Part shown: one piece after another, positions 34,239 through 44,843 of the stretch | Layout: the number at the start of each line of letters is the position of its first letter | Position numbering within the stretch: the first letter of the stretch is position 1 | NCBI GenBank assembly: GCA_007922305.1 | Contig: ML677364.1 | Location: 20,443,326-20,507,325 of the forward strand | From: Dermatemys mawii | Taxonomy: Eukaryota; Chordata; Testudines; Dermatemydidae | Direction: 5' to 3' | DNA: 64,000 nt | Notes under the pieces: model-generated | What the model saw: only the letters and a program-made list of their open reading frames with translations | What the model was told of the DNA's origin: nothing | Databases searched by the model: none | Made by a program: the position numbers and the translations under genes

Positions 34239-36761
34239 CACTGGTCTACAATTTTTTAGAAGTCGTCTGCTTCAGAGATAAAATGTGATATTTATTATGT
34301 ATTTTGATGTGCTGAATTCAAATATGACAATTAAAACAACTGATTGGGTACTGCTTCTAAGATATTTAAGTTTTTACATTTTATGTCTATGTACATTGTG
34401 GAGATAGTAGAGTTTTAATCATAAATTGTAAACCTAGGTCTTTTCATGTGTTTATGGTTGCTTTACATGATAAAATTTCACCTGTCCTGTTTATGTAACA
34501 CTTTAAAAATCAGCAAAAGGATTATATAAATAAAATGTATTATGAAAGAAAAGGCAAAAAACTATTATGTACATAGTTTAGTCCTAGTCAATGTCTACTC
34601 GGCACTTCTTGGCTTGTCTCTTGTATTCATTAAATGGAGTATCTCTTGTCACTGTCCAGCAATAGTCTGCAAGCATTGATGGGCTCCATTTGCCCTGATA
34701 GCGTTTCTCCATTGTTGCAATGTCCTGGTGAAATCGCTCGCCGTGCTCGTCGCTCACTGCTCCGCAGTTCGGTGGAAAAAAATCTAGATGACAGTGCAAA
34801 AAATATATCTTTAGTGACATGTTGCAACCAAGGCTTTTGTATGCCTTAAGGAGGTTTTCCACCAACAACCTGTAGTTGTCTGCCTTGTTGTTTCCGAGAA
34901 AATGTATTGCCACTGACTGGAAGGCTTTCCATGCCGTCTTTTCCTTGCCATGCAGTGCATGGTCAAATGCATCATCTCGAAGAAGTTCACGAAGCTGAGG
35001 ACCAACAAAGACACCTTCCTTTACCTTAGCTTCACTTAACCTTGGAAATTTTCCACGGAGGTACTCGAAAGCTGCATGTGTTTTGTCAATGGCCTTGACA
35101 AAGTTCTTCATCAGACCCAGCTTGATGTGTAAGGGTGGTAACAAAATCTTCCTTGATTCAACAAGTGGTGGATGCTGAACACTTTTCCTCCCAGGCTCCA
35201 ATGACTGTCGGAGTGGCCAATCTTTCTTGATGTAGTGGGAATCTCTTGCACGACTATCCCATTTGCAGAGAAAACAGCAGTACTTTGTGTATCCAGTCTG
35301 CAGACCAAGCAAGAGAGCAACAACCTTCAAATCGCCACAAAGCTGCCACTTTATGCACCTCAAAAGTTGTTTTATGTTGTCATAGGTTTCCTTCATATGG
35401 ACTGCATGACCAACTGGAATTGAGGGCAAAACATTGCCATTATGCAGCAAAACAGCTTTAAGACTCGTCTTCGATGAATCAATGAAGAGTCTCCACTCAT
35501 CTGGATTGTGAACGATGTTGAGGGCTGCCATCACACCATCGATGTTGTTGCAGGCTACAAGATCACCTTCCATGAAGAAGAATGTGACAAGATCCTTTTG
35601 ACGGTCACGGAACACGGAAACCCTAAGATCACCTGCCAGGAGATTCCACTGCTGAAGTCTGGAGCCCAACAGCTCTGCCTTACTCTTGGGTAGTTCCAAA
35701 TCCCTGACAAGGTCATTCAGTTCAGCTTGCGTTATGAGGTGTGGTTCAGAAGAGAAGGATGGGAGAAAATGTGGGTCCTGTGACATTGATGGTTCAGGAC
35801 CAGAAGTTTCATCCTCTTCCTCGTCTGACTCAAGTGAGAATGATTCTGGTGCCTCAGGAACCGGCAGTCCTTCTCCGTGGGGTATTGGGCGTATAGCTGA
35901 TGGAATGTTTGGATAATGCACAGTCCACTTTTTCTTCTTTGACACACCTTTCCCAACTGGAGGCACCATGCAGAAGTAACAATTGCTGGTATGATCTGTT
36001 GGCTCTCTCCAAATCATTGGCACTGCAAAAGGCATAGATTTCCTTTTCCTGTTCAACCACTGGCGAAGATTTGTTGCACAAGTGTTGCAGCATATGTGTG
36101 GGGCCCACCTCTTGTCCTGATCTCTAATTTTGCAGCCAAAATAAAGGCGATAGGCTTTTTTAACCATAGTAGTTATACTACATTTTTGTGATGCAAAAGT
36201 CACTTCACCACAAACATAGCAGAAGTTATCTGCACTGTTCACACAAGTACGAGGCATCTCTGCTCACTTTGGCTAAACAGAAATGTGTCCCTTTGCAAAA
36301 TCAAACACTGACAAGAGAGCACGACACTGTATGATTTCTAGAGCTGATATAGGGCAATTGTTCAGCAGAGTGATGTAAGCTTTGTTATGATTGCATCATC
36401 CGTGACTTCTAGGAATAACAGGATGCAATTCATATCATGTATGATGCAATACCAGCTTCAGATTGCATCCTTCCTTTTTTTGCCTGAAAAGCAAGTACTG
36501 TCCAAACCCAGTCATAGATTTATTCATAGATCTAGTCAAAGATGTATTTTAGTCATTTCTGGTTTAAATTGAGATCCCTTCCCTTTATAACTCACTTATC
36601 CTCTGCCATTCCCATGTCAAGGGTCGTATATACTGACCCAATAGCATATCTTGAAAACTAGAGCCAATCAACAATTGTAAGCATCATTTTCGTTCTCAGT
36701 GACCCAGAATTAGTAAAGTTTGACTACATTTATTTCGGAAGCATTTTGGCTGTAGAGCAGT
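34239..36761 (-). mobile_element. Inner element encoding the 557-aa protein
   Basis: The limits are set by the short inverted motif ACTGGTCTACA at 34240-34250 and its near-complement TGTAGAGCAGT at 36751-36761. The related copy on the other strand at 55,984 starts with the same end, ACTGCTCTACAGCCAAAATG, right after unrelated sequence, which supports the right-hand limit. The upstream leader of about 500 bases is conserved between the two copies. A target-site duplication was not resolved, so the superfamily remains open. Confidence 0.6.
34584..36257 (-). CDS. Intact 557-aa transposon-type protein with N-terminal paired-cysteine (ZAD-like) zinc module
   Basis: This is the longest real open frame in the window, without introns or stops. 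Residues 13-16 (CYVC) and 57-60 (CNTC) form two CxxC pairs about 40 residues apart, as in ZAD-like zinc modules, and residues 93-96 (CYFC) give a third pair. An acidic stretch near residues 140-155 (ESDEEEDE) follows, then a conserved core: EPHLITQAELNDLVRDLELP, WRLFIDSSKTSLKAVLLHNG, CGDLKVVALLLGLQTGYTKY, CCFLCKWDSRARD, PPLHIKLGLMKNFVKA and, near the end, VSDEHGERFHQDI. Aspartates in LFIDSS and CGDLK plus the late SDEHGE acidic cluster could form an RNase H-like catalytic triad, which is inference. I recall similar proteins annotated as uncharacterised in arthropods and other vertebrates, but know no named family. The second, broken copy at 56490 shows it is repeated in the genome. Confidence 0.8.
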   Translation of the reverse strand: MPRTCVNSADNFCYVCGEVTFASQKCSITTMVKKAYRLYFGCKIRDQDKRWAPHICCNTCATNLRQWLNRKRKSMPFAVPMIWREPTDHTSNCYFCMVPPVGKGVSKKKKWTVHYPNIPSAIRPIPHGEGLPVPEAPESFSLESDEEEDETSGPEPSMSQDPHFLPSFSSEPHLITQAELNDLVRDLELPKSKAELLGSRLQQWNLLAGDLRVSVFRDRQKDLVTFFFMEGDLVACNNIDGVMAALNIVHNPDEWRLFIDSSKTSLKAVLLHNGNVLPSIPVGHAVHMKETYDNIKQLLRCIKWQLCGDLKVVALLLGLQTGYTKYCCFLCKWDSRARDSHYIKKDWPLRQSLEPGRKSVQHPPLVESRKILLPPLHIKLGLMKNFVKAIDKTHAAFEYLRGKFPRLSEAKVKEGVFVGPQLRELLRDDAFDHALHGKEKTAWKAFQSVAIHFLGNNKADNYRLLVENLLKAYKSLGCNMSLKIYFLHCHLDFFPPNCGAVSDEHGERFHQDIATMEKRYQGKWSPSMLADYCWTVTRDTPFNEYKRQAKKCRVDID

Positions 36762-36963
36762 ATAATGGATGCAGTTGTACCAGTACAAAGAGGCATTATA
36801 TCAGGCTATCTTATTACTCTTCACATATGTGAATATGCTATACCCATATACATACTTTTATACTTGTGTAACTGTGTCCCTATGGGGGGAAGGGGAGTTG
36901 TACCACTTTAACTATTCCAACATAGTTAAAGTGGTAAAACTTTTATGTGTAGACAAGCCCTTA

Positions 36964-37939
36964 GAGGAGGCACTGTCAACTCAAAAATCGCACTTCCAAT
37001 TGTTGTGTGTACTGTGGTTGGAAGTAATCCATAAGATTATTAGGATGGGAAGTGATAAGAAACTTTGATTTTTTTACTCTTTTTTTTTCAGTTAGTTTAG
37101 TTCGTGCATTTGACAGCACTTTAAGTACAGTCAGTTTCACTGTTTTGTTGCTGGTGCAGGCTTAGCCTCAAGCACTGCAAGATATTTAACAGAAACAGAA
37201 AAGCTGAAACTGAAGAGGTAGCAGGCAGATATGGCACAAAGGAGATAGGAAAAGAGGGGTGATTGTCACTCCCAGACTTGTCCAATGAAACCTTCTAAAT
37301 ATCAACAGGGGAACAGAAAAAACTCTGAATTTGTAAAAGTTTTTGTTTTTTAAATGTCAGAACATACTATCTACCGGTTATTGCATCACACAACAGATTT
37401 TTTAAAAAATTAGTCAATAGCGGGACATTCAAGTTGACAGTGGTCCTTAAACAAACAGATGATGACCCAGTGAAATTGTAGTGAAGGTTCTTGAGTTTAC
37501 AGTGTCTTATAGAGGCTGGTTTTAAACATCAAATTGCAAACTCACAATCCTTCTGTGAATACTTAAGCACAGTATAAGCAACAGAAGTGCTTTATTGTTG
37601 ATGTTAGTTTCCCCTCATACACAAATAATACTTTAAATGTATCACTATAATGTGTAACTTTATCTTTTTATATAGAGAGGTTTTCTATGTCTTTTCTATT
37701 CCCCATAACATTAAATCCCTGACAACTGTACAGTGTTCCATATTTTAGCTGGATTGAAAAGCCTAGACATTTGACAGTTCTATTTGAACTGTTACACATC
37801 TGGGTTTTTAAACTACATAAAATCAGTGTTGTTCCATATGACATGGTCCAAAATTCCTTTTAAATTTCCAGATTAACTTCCATTCAGGTTTTCATTGTAA
37901 AAATCAATGATTTATTCAATATAATCCTTAAGTTTATTA
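36964..37939. other. Intron, nothing recognised
   Basis: AT-rich, without supported genes or recognised repeats. Confidence 0.5.
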
Positions 37940-37947
37940 TTATATTT

Positions 37948-38228
37948 CAGGGATTGGTAACCTTTGGCCGCGTCCGCAGGTTCAGCTGATCGTGGCTCCC
38001 CCTGGCTGTGGTTCTCCGCTCCAGGCCAATGGGGGCTGCGGGAAGTGACATGGCCTGAAGGATGTACTGGCCGCCACTTCCCGCAGCCCTCTTTTGCCTT
38101 GAGCGTCAATCTGCAGCCAATGAGAGCTGCAGTCGGTCGAACCTGCGGACGCGGCAGGTAAACTAACCGGCATGGCCCACCAGGGGGCTTTGCCTGGTGG
38201 GCTGTGTGCCAAAGGTTGCCGATCCCTG
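37948..38228. mobile_element. hAT-type MITE with long inverted ends
   Basis: Its termini are CAGGGATTGGTAACCTTTGG and AAAGGTTGCCGATCCCTG. The inner part is also largely self-complementary (CCAATGGGGGCTGCGGGAAG against CTTCCCGCAGCC). The flanks ttatattt (37940-37947) and atatattt (38229-38236) agree in 7 of 8 bases. No coding capacity. Confidence 0.85.
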
Positions 38229-38415
38229 ATATATTTTATTATAAGTGGAGTGGTAGTAGTGATTTGTATATTAAGGTTGGTTATCACAGTCTATCATAGC
38301 CCTCTGTTTTCAGTTGCTTATAACTTAGGAAAACCTTAAGTGTCTGAGTCCTGCAGAAAAAACAGTTTGTGATCACATAATTAAAGACTATCATAAACAC
38401 ATACACCAAACAGCA

Positions 38416-38449
38416 CAGAATTAAGGTTGCACAAGCAACCTTAATTCTG
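38416..38449. repeat. Perfect 15-bp hairpin with 4-base loop
   Basis: cagaattaaggttgc at 38416-38430 and gcaaccttaattctg at 38435-38449 are exact reverse complements around acaa. A further GCAACCTTAATAAA occurs at about 38477-38490. Confidence 0.9.
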
Positions 38450-38900
38450 ACATTTCATAACTTATGGCCAACTCTGCAACCTTAATAAACTTTCCTTTAA
38501 CGTAATTTGTATAAAGTTGTGAGGGGCTTCTCATTTAATACTTGTTCATAGGTTAGCTGAAGTTCTGGATCCACTACAATCCATCAAAAACATTTTAAAA
38601 CTAACAATTATTAATGGGTTCACACAACATTTAAGAACTGAGCATTCCTAAGAAAACACCTTAGAGAGTGTGTATTTTTACAAGAAAAATCAGTTAAGGT
38701 TTTGAATTGGGATCGAAGAAGAAAAATTAGAATACCTTTGTATAAACCCTTTAATAGCTCTCCCCCATTGGCTCGCTCATCCTCAGTGGCAGATGGCTCC
38801 GTCTCACCACACAGCACATATATAATCTCCATATCACTGCATGCTGTACGTGTCCCATTACAAGTTCTAGCACATGATGCCACTACAATCGACTCTTAGG

Positions 38901-38996
38901 GAGGAATTTTCAAGAGTGTTGGTCTAACTCTGCTGCCATTAAAGTCAATCGGAGCAGAATTAGGCCAATACTGAGCACTCTTAAAAATTTCACCCT
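38901..38996. repeat. Short palindromic MITE
   Basis: GGAGGAATTTTCAAGAGTGT at the left faces ACTCTTAAAAATTTCACCCT at the right, with CTCTGCTGCCATTAAAGTCA and CGGAGCAGAATTAGGCC in between. This is a self-complementary MITE of about 96 bases. Confidence 0.6.
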
Positions 38997-39239
38997 AAAT
39001 TCTCAGCTCCTACTTACAATTGGATGGCCTATATACAGGAACTACCAAAACAGTGCAAACACTGAATTTTTACTATGATCACGTATAGATTGAACTATCA
39101 GGTCAAGTTTATTTTGTGTAGCTAGTATACAGAGAAAAGGCAGGCAATGTAATGATATACTGAGCAATGGTATACACTGATTTGGATTACTCTATGCATC
39201 ATTTCCTCACTTTAAAAGAGAGAGCTTTGATTGCAAAAA

Positions 39240-39960
39240 TTCAACTATCCTTTTGTGACACTTTCTGGGGGTACTCAGGGTTGTGAAGCACTTCACCACA
39301 ACCTGCCCTTAGTGTGAAGAAGTCTTGTCTGTGCCTGCTGCAGAGCAGCTCCATGAAACAATCCACCTCTGGCAACACAAGCACCCTCTTCCAGGCCTCT
39401 GCAGGTCTCACAATTTCTGTACAGGTTAGTGATAAGCACACACCAACCCCACAAGTCCTGCAATTGTTCCTTGTAGTGCCCAGCCTCTTATGTACGGATC
39501 ATTCACAGAATTACCAGGCCTGCTGTTCAAAAAAGAACAGTGCACTATGATTCACTAGTTATACCTTAGAACACAGCTCTGTTGAACACACAGCACTCAG
39601 ATATCTTTATAATGAAAACAAGAATAAGTTTATTATCAAAGAACAGAGATTCAGGTGATAGTGAGTAAGAACATTGAAAACAAATGGTTACACATATAAC
39701 AAAATCATAACATGCTTTCCAGAGACTAACTTTACACAACAACCTTACACATACATAACTTACTCAACATCCATACATGCATTTCACAATGATACTGATG
39801 ACCAGGCATGACACAAGATTTCCTTAGAGACCTCACATGACATTCTTTAGTCAACAAGAATGGTAATACCAGACCTACAGGATTCTTTTAACCCTTATGC
39901 TCCTCATATGCCCTCTGCCAGTTGGCATCAAGAGATCCCTGAGTCACGACTGTTCCTGAG
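39240..39960 (-). mobile_element. Possible LTR-type remnant
   Basis: The stretch differs from its flanks. On the minus strand it holds an AATAAA-like signal (complement of AAGTTTATTATC near 39630) and CT-rich parts. I recall similar antisense blocks in turtle endogenous LTRs, but neither edge nor a target duplication was found. Confidence 0.25.
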
Positions 39961-40039
39961 CTCAGCTACAAAAAGAGAGAAAGAAAAGGCCTATAAGGGG
40001 ACAACAAAGATGTATCCAGGACTGGGTTTCTTATGATGA

Positions 40040-40190
40040 CTTATTGCAAAGATTATAATTGTTTAGCATGAAAAGGAGTGCTTGAGGGATATGATTCAGA
40101 TATTTGAAATTATGAAGAATACAATGAAAACTGAACAGTCACTTCATTTTAACTTGACCCTGGATACAAAAACAGGGATAACTCAAAACA
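40040..40190 (+). mobile_element. CR1-like LINE fragment
   Basis: The sequence around TTTAGCATGAAAAGGAGTGC and GATATGATTCAGATATTTGA parallels the CR1 segment at 55290-55360 (CAGCTTGGAAAAGAGACAAC and GATATGATAGAGGTCTATGA). It is a short, old fragment. Confidence 0.45.
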
Positions 40191-40197
40191 ACGCCTG

Positions 40198-40972
40198 TGT
40201 AGTGGGGCAGGTGCCCCACTCTGGTGTGGAACGGGTTAAAGAAAGCCAGAGAGGCTGTGCAGAACCCCAGCCAATCCTGGGATGATTTATTGAGTGCCAA
40301 TCAAGTGGATGCTTGAAAGCAGCCAATCAGGGCCAGGCTGGTCCCTATATGAAGGCTGCAGGACAGCAAGCAGCACAGTCTCTCCCCAGAGGGCAAAGGG
40401 AGAAGAACTGGCTCTTAGAGAAGCACCTAAGACACAGCAGTGAGGGCAGGGTCTTCAGAGGCTGGGTGAGCTCTAGGCTGATGACTGCAGACTGGAGCCC
40501 TGACACAAAGGGGCAGACAAGTGCTGGGGCTACGGGGAAGTGGCCCAGGGAAGCAGGCAGTAGATGAGCGCTGGAGGAGGCCAGTAAGTGGCTGCTGCTA
40601 GAGGGTCCATGGGTTGGGGCCCAGGGTAGCGGGCGGGCCTGGGCCACTGCCCCTTCCCCACACTTGCCAGTGACAAGAGTGGCCAAGCCAGACTGCAGTT
40701 TGCCCTGGGAAGAAAGGGCTAAACTGAGGCGAGTGATAGAACCAGACACTGCTGGTTCCCCAGAAAGTGGGGAGAGCCAGCGGAGCAGGCACAGCTGGAG
40801 GGCAGCGTCCAGAAGTGGATGCCATGGTCCAGGAGTGACAGGGGTCTGACGATGGAGATCGAGAAAGTAACGGAGGGCAAGACACCACTAATGAAGGCAT
40901 GCTGCTGAAAGAGCTAATTCCCTAACCAACCAGCAGGAGGTGCTACTGTGGTGAGTCTGTGCCCCCATTACA
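40198..40972 (+). mobile_element. Solo long terminal repeat of a Ty3/gypsy-type element
   Basis: The 775-base unit starts TGTAGTGGGGCAGGTGCC and ends TGCCCCCATTACA, so its ends are TGTA...TACA. The flanking pentamers gcctg (40193-40197) and gtctg (40973-40977) agree in 4 of 5 bases. A TATA-like TATATGAAGGCTGCAG lies near 40345. The end GCAGGAGGTGCTACTGTGGT is shared with the LTR of the minus-strand gypsy element (around 44860-44885), so both belong to related families. No internal coding region flanks it. Confidence 0.75.
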
Positions 40973-42467
40973 GTCTGATACAACAGGAAAATATAAAAGG
41001 AATGCTGCTTTGCACATGCCATTCGGCTGGAATTGTAGTACGGAATTCACTACCATAGGAAGCACAGCTGTTCAGAAAAACTCCAACAAAGCATCTTTTG
41101 GTCAGAATGCACCAATTCATTGAAATCAAAACATTGTGGAGGTGGATCAATTTTGAATAAGTTCCAAGGGAACTCAGGCAGGTTCCAATTCAAGAGTCCC
41201 AGATTAGACCCAATTCAGCAAAACATTTAAGCACATGATATAGTCCAACTCTATTCTGCAATGCACTAAAGTGGCTAACAGCATAGCAAAGGAGGTTTCT
41301 CCAATGAGTCTATTGTGAGTGGAATTTGCCAGTGTCCCTGGGTTAGGTCCAATATGGTGATAAATCAGGCCTCAACTAGCTGATATAATAGTTCATCCAC
41401 TTAAGGTATGGATCTATGCAAAACCAGATAGTGCTGCCCAGCTGTGAGATCAATGCAACTGGGCTTTGTCACTCACTGTGGGATTCTTCAACAACCCCTA
41501 GTTCCAACATCACCCTCTCTCTTGTCTCACAGTCTCCCTGATATTTCTGGGGAGTGGCCATGGATTCTCCCAAGCAAGTTGCCAGGTTCTGTTTGGATAT
41601 GGTGTTGCATGAGATGAGTCTGCCCTGGACCGGAGCACCATCAAGGCGGCTTTTACTGGGCCCTCTGTTCCAGGCAGTGGTGTTCCCCCAATCTGTGTAG
41701 GGTCTAGACCTGGTGAGGTAGGCACTCGGGGCCCCAGTTTTGGCTCAGAGGAATAAGGAGCAATAAATAAGCTCTCTCACTCCTTCCATGGCTTTAGAAG
41801 ATTAACATGGTAGACTTCAGTCAGTTTCCTTTCATCAGGCTGCCTGATTTCAAGGTTAATTGGCCCAGCTACTTCATATGGTCCTTGCCATTTAGCAAAC
41901 AACTTGGACTTCTTCACTCAGGAACAGAAGTAGTATATGATTGCCCAGCTTAAATAAGCATATACATGCTTTTTTGTTATAGGCTCATTCGTGGGCCTGA
42001 GGAGGTTCTCTTTGGCAACAGCCCTTTTTTTAAGTTTCAAGCCTATCCTGGAGCTTCAGTATGTACTATATCACATTCTCCATCCTAAGTACTTGTTCTC
42101 CCCCCATCCCTCATACCAGGTCAAGAATTCCCCAAGGTTGTTTCCCATAAGAGTTCAAAAGGGGGAGAATCCAACAGATGACTTGGAAACTTCTTGACTA
42201 CAGAGGAGGGATCAGCCAATCTCAGTGACAGAGGGCCTCAACAATTATTGTTTTAAACATTCTTTTCAGGGTCTGGTTGAATTGTTCACCCAGACCATCC
42301 ATGTGTGAATGATGGCCAGATGCACATGAAGTTTTTATTTTTAGTAGATCACATACCCCATTCAGCAGCTGAGATGTAAAGTTGGTGGCTTGATCAGTGA
42401 GGATCTCCTACTCTGGCAAAGCCTTTTAGCAGCTCTGTTCAATAGTTTTTGCATTGGTGCTGGGCAG

Positions 42468-42590
42468 TAGGGTGACCAAATGTCCTGATTTTATAGGGAC
42501 AGTCCCAATTTTTGGGTTTTTTTCTTATATGGGGTCCTATTACCCCCTACCCCCATCCCAATTTTTCACACTTGCTGTCTGGTCAGCCTA
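42468..42590 (+). mobile_element. hAT-like MITE, TAGGGTGACCAGA family (copy 2), perfect 8-bp duplication
   Basis: It starts TAGGGTGACCAAATGTCCTG and ends CTGTCTGGTCAGCCTA. The octamer ctgggcag flanks it exactly (42460-42467 and 42591-42598). It interrupts the integrase remnant of the gypsy element, which proves it is younger. The 8-base duplication argues for the hAT superfamily. Confidence 0.95.
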
Positions 42591-42639
42591 CTGGGCAGTG
42601 GCCTTGCCTCAGGACAGCAGGTAGCATAATCAACTACAG

Positions 42640-42882
42640 CTAATACGTGTTTATACCCAGCTGCACCTTTTTCCAAGAGTTCGATGAGATCCACCCAATC
42701 CTTTCGAACGGGATGTCTGCTTTGGGGAATGGGACAAGTGGAGCTTTTCTGATTCCCTTAGATCCTACAAGTTGGTATTCAGGGCAGGAGCTGTGCAAGT
42801 CTTTAACTTCTTGGTGATCCAGGCCAAATAAAACAATGCAAAATCTTGACCAGATTTTTCTCATGACCAAGGTGACCCACAA
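42640..42882 (-). pseudogene. Gypsy integrase fragment
   Basis: The 80-codon frame holds SSCPEYQLVGSKG, then APLVPFPKADIPFERIGWIS. This corresponds to the CPxCQ end of the zinc-binding domain and the PLxPxPxxxxPFERIGxD start of the catalytic core; the expected core aspartate after FERIG is lost. It belongs to the minus-strand gypsy fossil. Confidence 0.65.
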
Positions 42883-43529
42883 AGGGGATAGAATTAACCA
42901 GTCACATAACTACACGCCTATGAGGCTGTAGAATGAGGAGTTGCCACTGAACTTGGTCCAGTCAGTCAGTCTTTCTCCACCTAGTACATTTACTTTGCCT
43001 GGAGTTCAAACTGCGGGTGCTGCTCTGCTTGCTGGGGATTGAACACCTCTCGCTTAACCACTGGCAGTTAGTCATGTGCCTGGCTCAAGGTATCATCTTC
43101 CCTCTGATACTTTATGAAGTCAGACTTGCTAGTTAGGACATTCTTTTCCTGTAGAGAGGGCCAATATTGCTTCATTGTTAGGTGACCCTTCTGAAGGAAC
43201 TTTGACCAGATTTCCCCCTCCCCCTGGTCTAGGGTCCAACTTCTCATCTACCCTTACCAATGTCGCAGGTTTTTAGATCCCCTATCTCAGAGTCTCCTCA
43301 TTTACTCCCTCTGAAGCCTCTAGGGCTGGTTTAAACCCTCTCAGTACATCAGAGAAACACATATTCTGATCTAAGATAAAGGGATCGGGTAATGTTGAGG
43401 ATAGCCCCACTTCAGAGGACTTTGTGTTTTCCACTACTGTCAGCTGCATGTATGCATTGGAATAGGGTTTACTGTCTCTGTGGATACACTGTAGAAAGAT
43501 AGTCCCAAACCCTGAATCCCCTGGGGAGA

Positions 43530-44063
43530 CTAAGTTGTCCAGGACCAGAGTTCACCCACACCCAGAATCCACGTTACCTCAGTTCCATTTATCTGAACAG
43601 AGACCATTACCATAGCTGTGCTTTGCATACGGGCATGGCTTTCTGTTGTCCACATCTGTTCATAACTAGACCACTTAGAGGGGCATTTGTAATACTGATA
43701 ACCCAGCTGCCCACACGAAAAGCATGCCGCCACTGTGGGCCAAGTGGTCACTCGCTTTAAGCCTACAGTAGCTCTTCCCAAAAGGCTTATCTGCTTCCAC
43801 CCCATTTCTCTCCAGCAGAAAAGCCCATAGGACTCCCAGGAGCCTTTTGGAGATGGGGCCTGAGATGCTGGGGTTTCCCAATGAGGACCAGTGCAGGGCC
43901 CTTGGCCTGCTGGGCCCCGTAGAGGCTGCCATTTCTGAGACATCCTCTCAGATTTCCGATTCCTCTGGTTGGGTTCTCCCTTGAGCCAAAGGACCCCATT
44001 GTCCCCAGGGAATTGCTCGTGTGATGCTGCCAGACCCATTTCCACAGCTAAATAATTTTCCAT
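43530..44063 (-). pseudogene. Gypsy Gag C-terminus / nucleocapsid / protease start fragment
   Basis: The 177-codon frame starts MENYLAVEMGLAASHEQFPG. Near residue 115-130 it holds CFSCGQLGYQYYKCP, a CCHC zinc knuckle in which the histidine has become tyrosine. It then reads VSVQINGTEVTWILGVGE, the start of a gypsy-type protease where LVDSG would be expected. The position and order fit the Gag-protease junction of a vertebrate Ty3/gypsy element. It is disabled. Confidence 0.75.
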
Positions 44064-44843
44064 CAGTCAGACAGCATCAGCTAAGGACTCTGGCTGACGC
44101 TTGGGCACCCAGTGCCTACCCCGAGGCGGAAGTACATGAACAAACTGCTCTGCCACAAAGAGTTCGGCCCTCTCAACTCCAGTCTGAGTTTGCTGCTTTA
44201 ACCAACTCCACCAGAGGTCTCTTAATTTATGGGTGACCACATGGGATGGGCTTCTGGGAGGGTATTTTTCCTAATGGAACTTTGTCAGAAGATCTCCCCT
44301 GTGATATCAAGGCAGTCAAGCATGGTTGCTTTCACCTGAGAATAGTGTTGGGCAGATGGTGCATCCAGCCCCCAGTATGTGGCCTGCATTAGTCCCGCCA
44401 GGCGAGGTGCCGACAGGGTGGCCTACTGATCAGTTTCCACACAAATGTCATTGCCACTCATTCAGACATTACCAGGAAAGCCTCCGGGTCGTCCTCAGGA
44501 CCCATCTTCGTGAGTTTCACTGTCACTTCCTCTCCAGCCTATAGCCCCTGGAGAGGAAGTCCCAGGAAGACCCTCAGGCTGCATCAGAGCCATGTCTTTG
44601 CTGTTGGACCAGTCTTTGCTGCTTTTTCTGCTATTGTACCCCTAAGTCCCAGACCAGCTACTGATGGATAGCCAATTGCTGCATGAATTGCTGCTGGGTT
44701 GCCTGTTACTACTGCTGGTTCTCAGTCATCCACGTTAGATCCATGTTGTGTCTCCTACCAACTCACATCTCTAGGTCTAGGGTGTTTGACTGTCTGGGTC
44801 AGTCAGTCCTCCTTTCTCTCCACAGATGGGACAGATGTCAACA

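Larger units (their letters stand above)
34143..36960. mobile_element. Harbinger-like MITE carrying an inserted coding transposon (nested unit)
   Basis: The outer ends are inverted: GGTCTAGTCTACACTTCAA at the left and TTTATGTGTAGACAAGCCC at the right. Inner similarity continues (CTATAACTATGTTGGG versus the complement of CCAACATAGTTAAAG). TTA stands directly outside each end (34140-34142 and 36961-36963), matching the TWA target of PIF/Harbinger. The 557-codon gene and its flanks lie inside. Inner ends CACTGGTCTACA (from 34239) and TGTAGAGCAGT (to 36761) probably delimit a separate, younger element. Confidence 0.6.
41460..44843 (-). mobile_element. Degenerate Ty3/gypsy element internal region (gag-pol), minus strand
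   Basis: Reading right to left: a Gag start near 44742 (MDLTWMTENQQ, with QQQFMQQLAIHQ), a Gag/nucleocapsid frame (43530-44063), a protease start, an integrase piece (42640-42882) and a further integrase stretch with VYHPQTDG-like remains (about 42240-42420). The reverse-transcriptase core is largely gone between 42.9 and 43.5 kb. A MITE splits the integrase at 42468-42590. The 3' LTR was not found. Confidence 0.75.

Noticed and set aside
43530..44063. Zinc-knuckle protein as a possible host gene
   Set aside because: The CCHC box has lost its histidine and is followed by a gypsy-type protease start in gypsy order, so it is a retrotransposon fossil.
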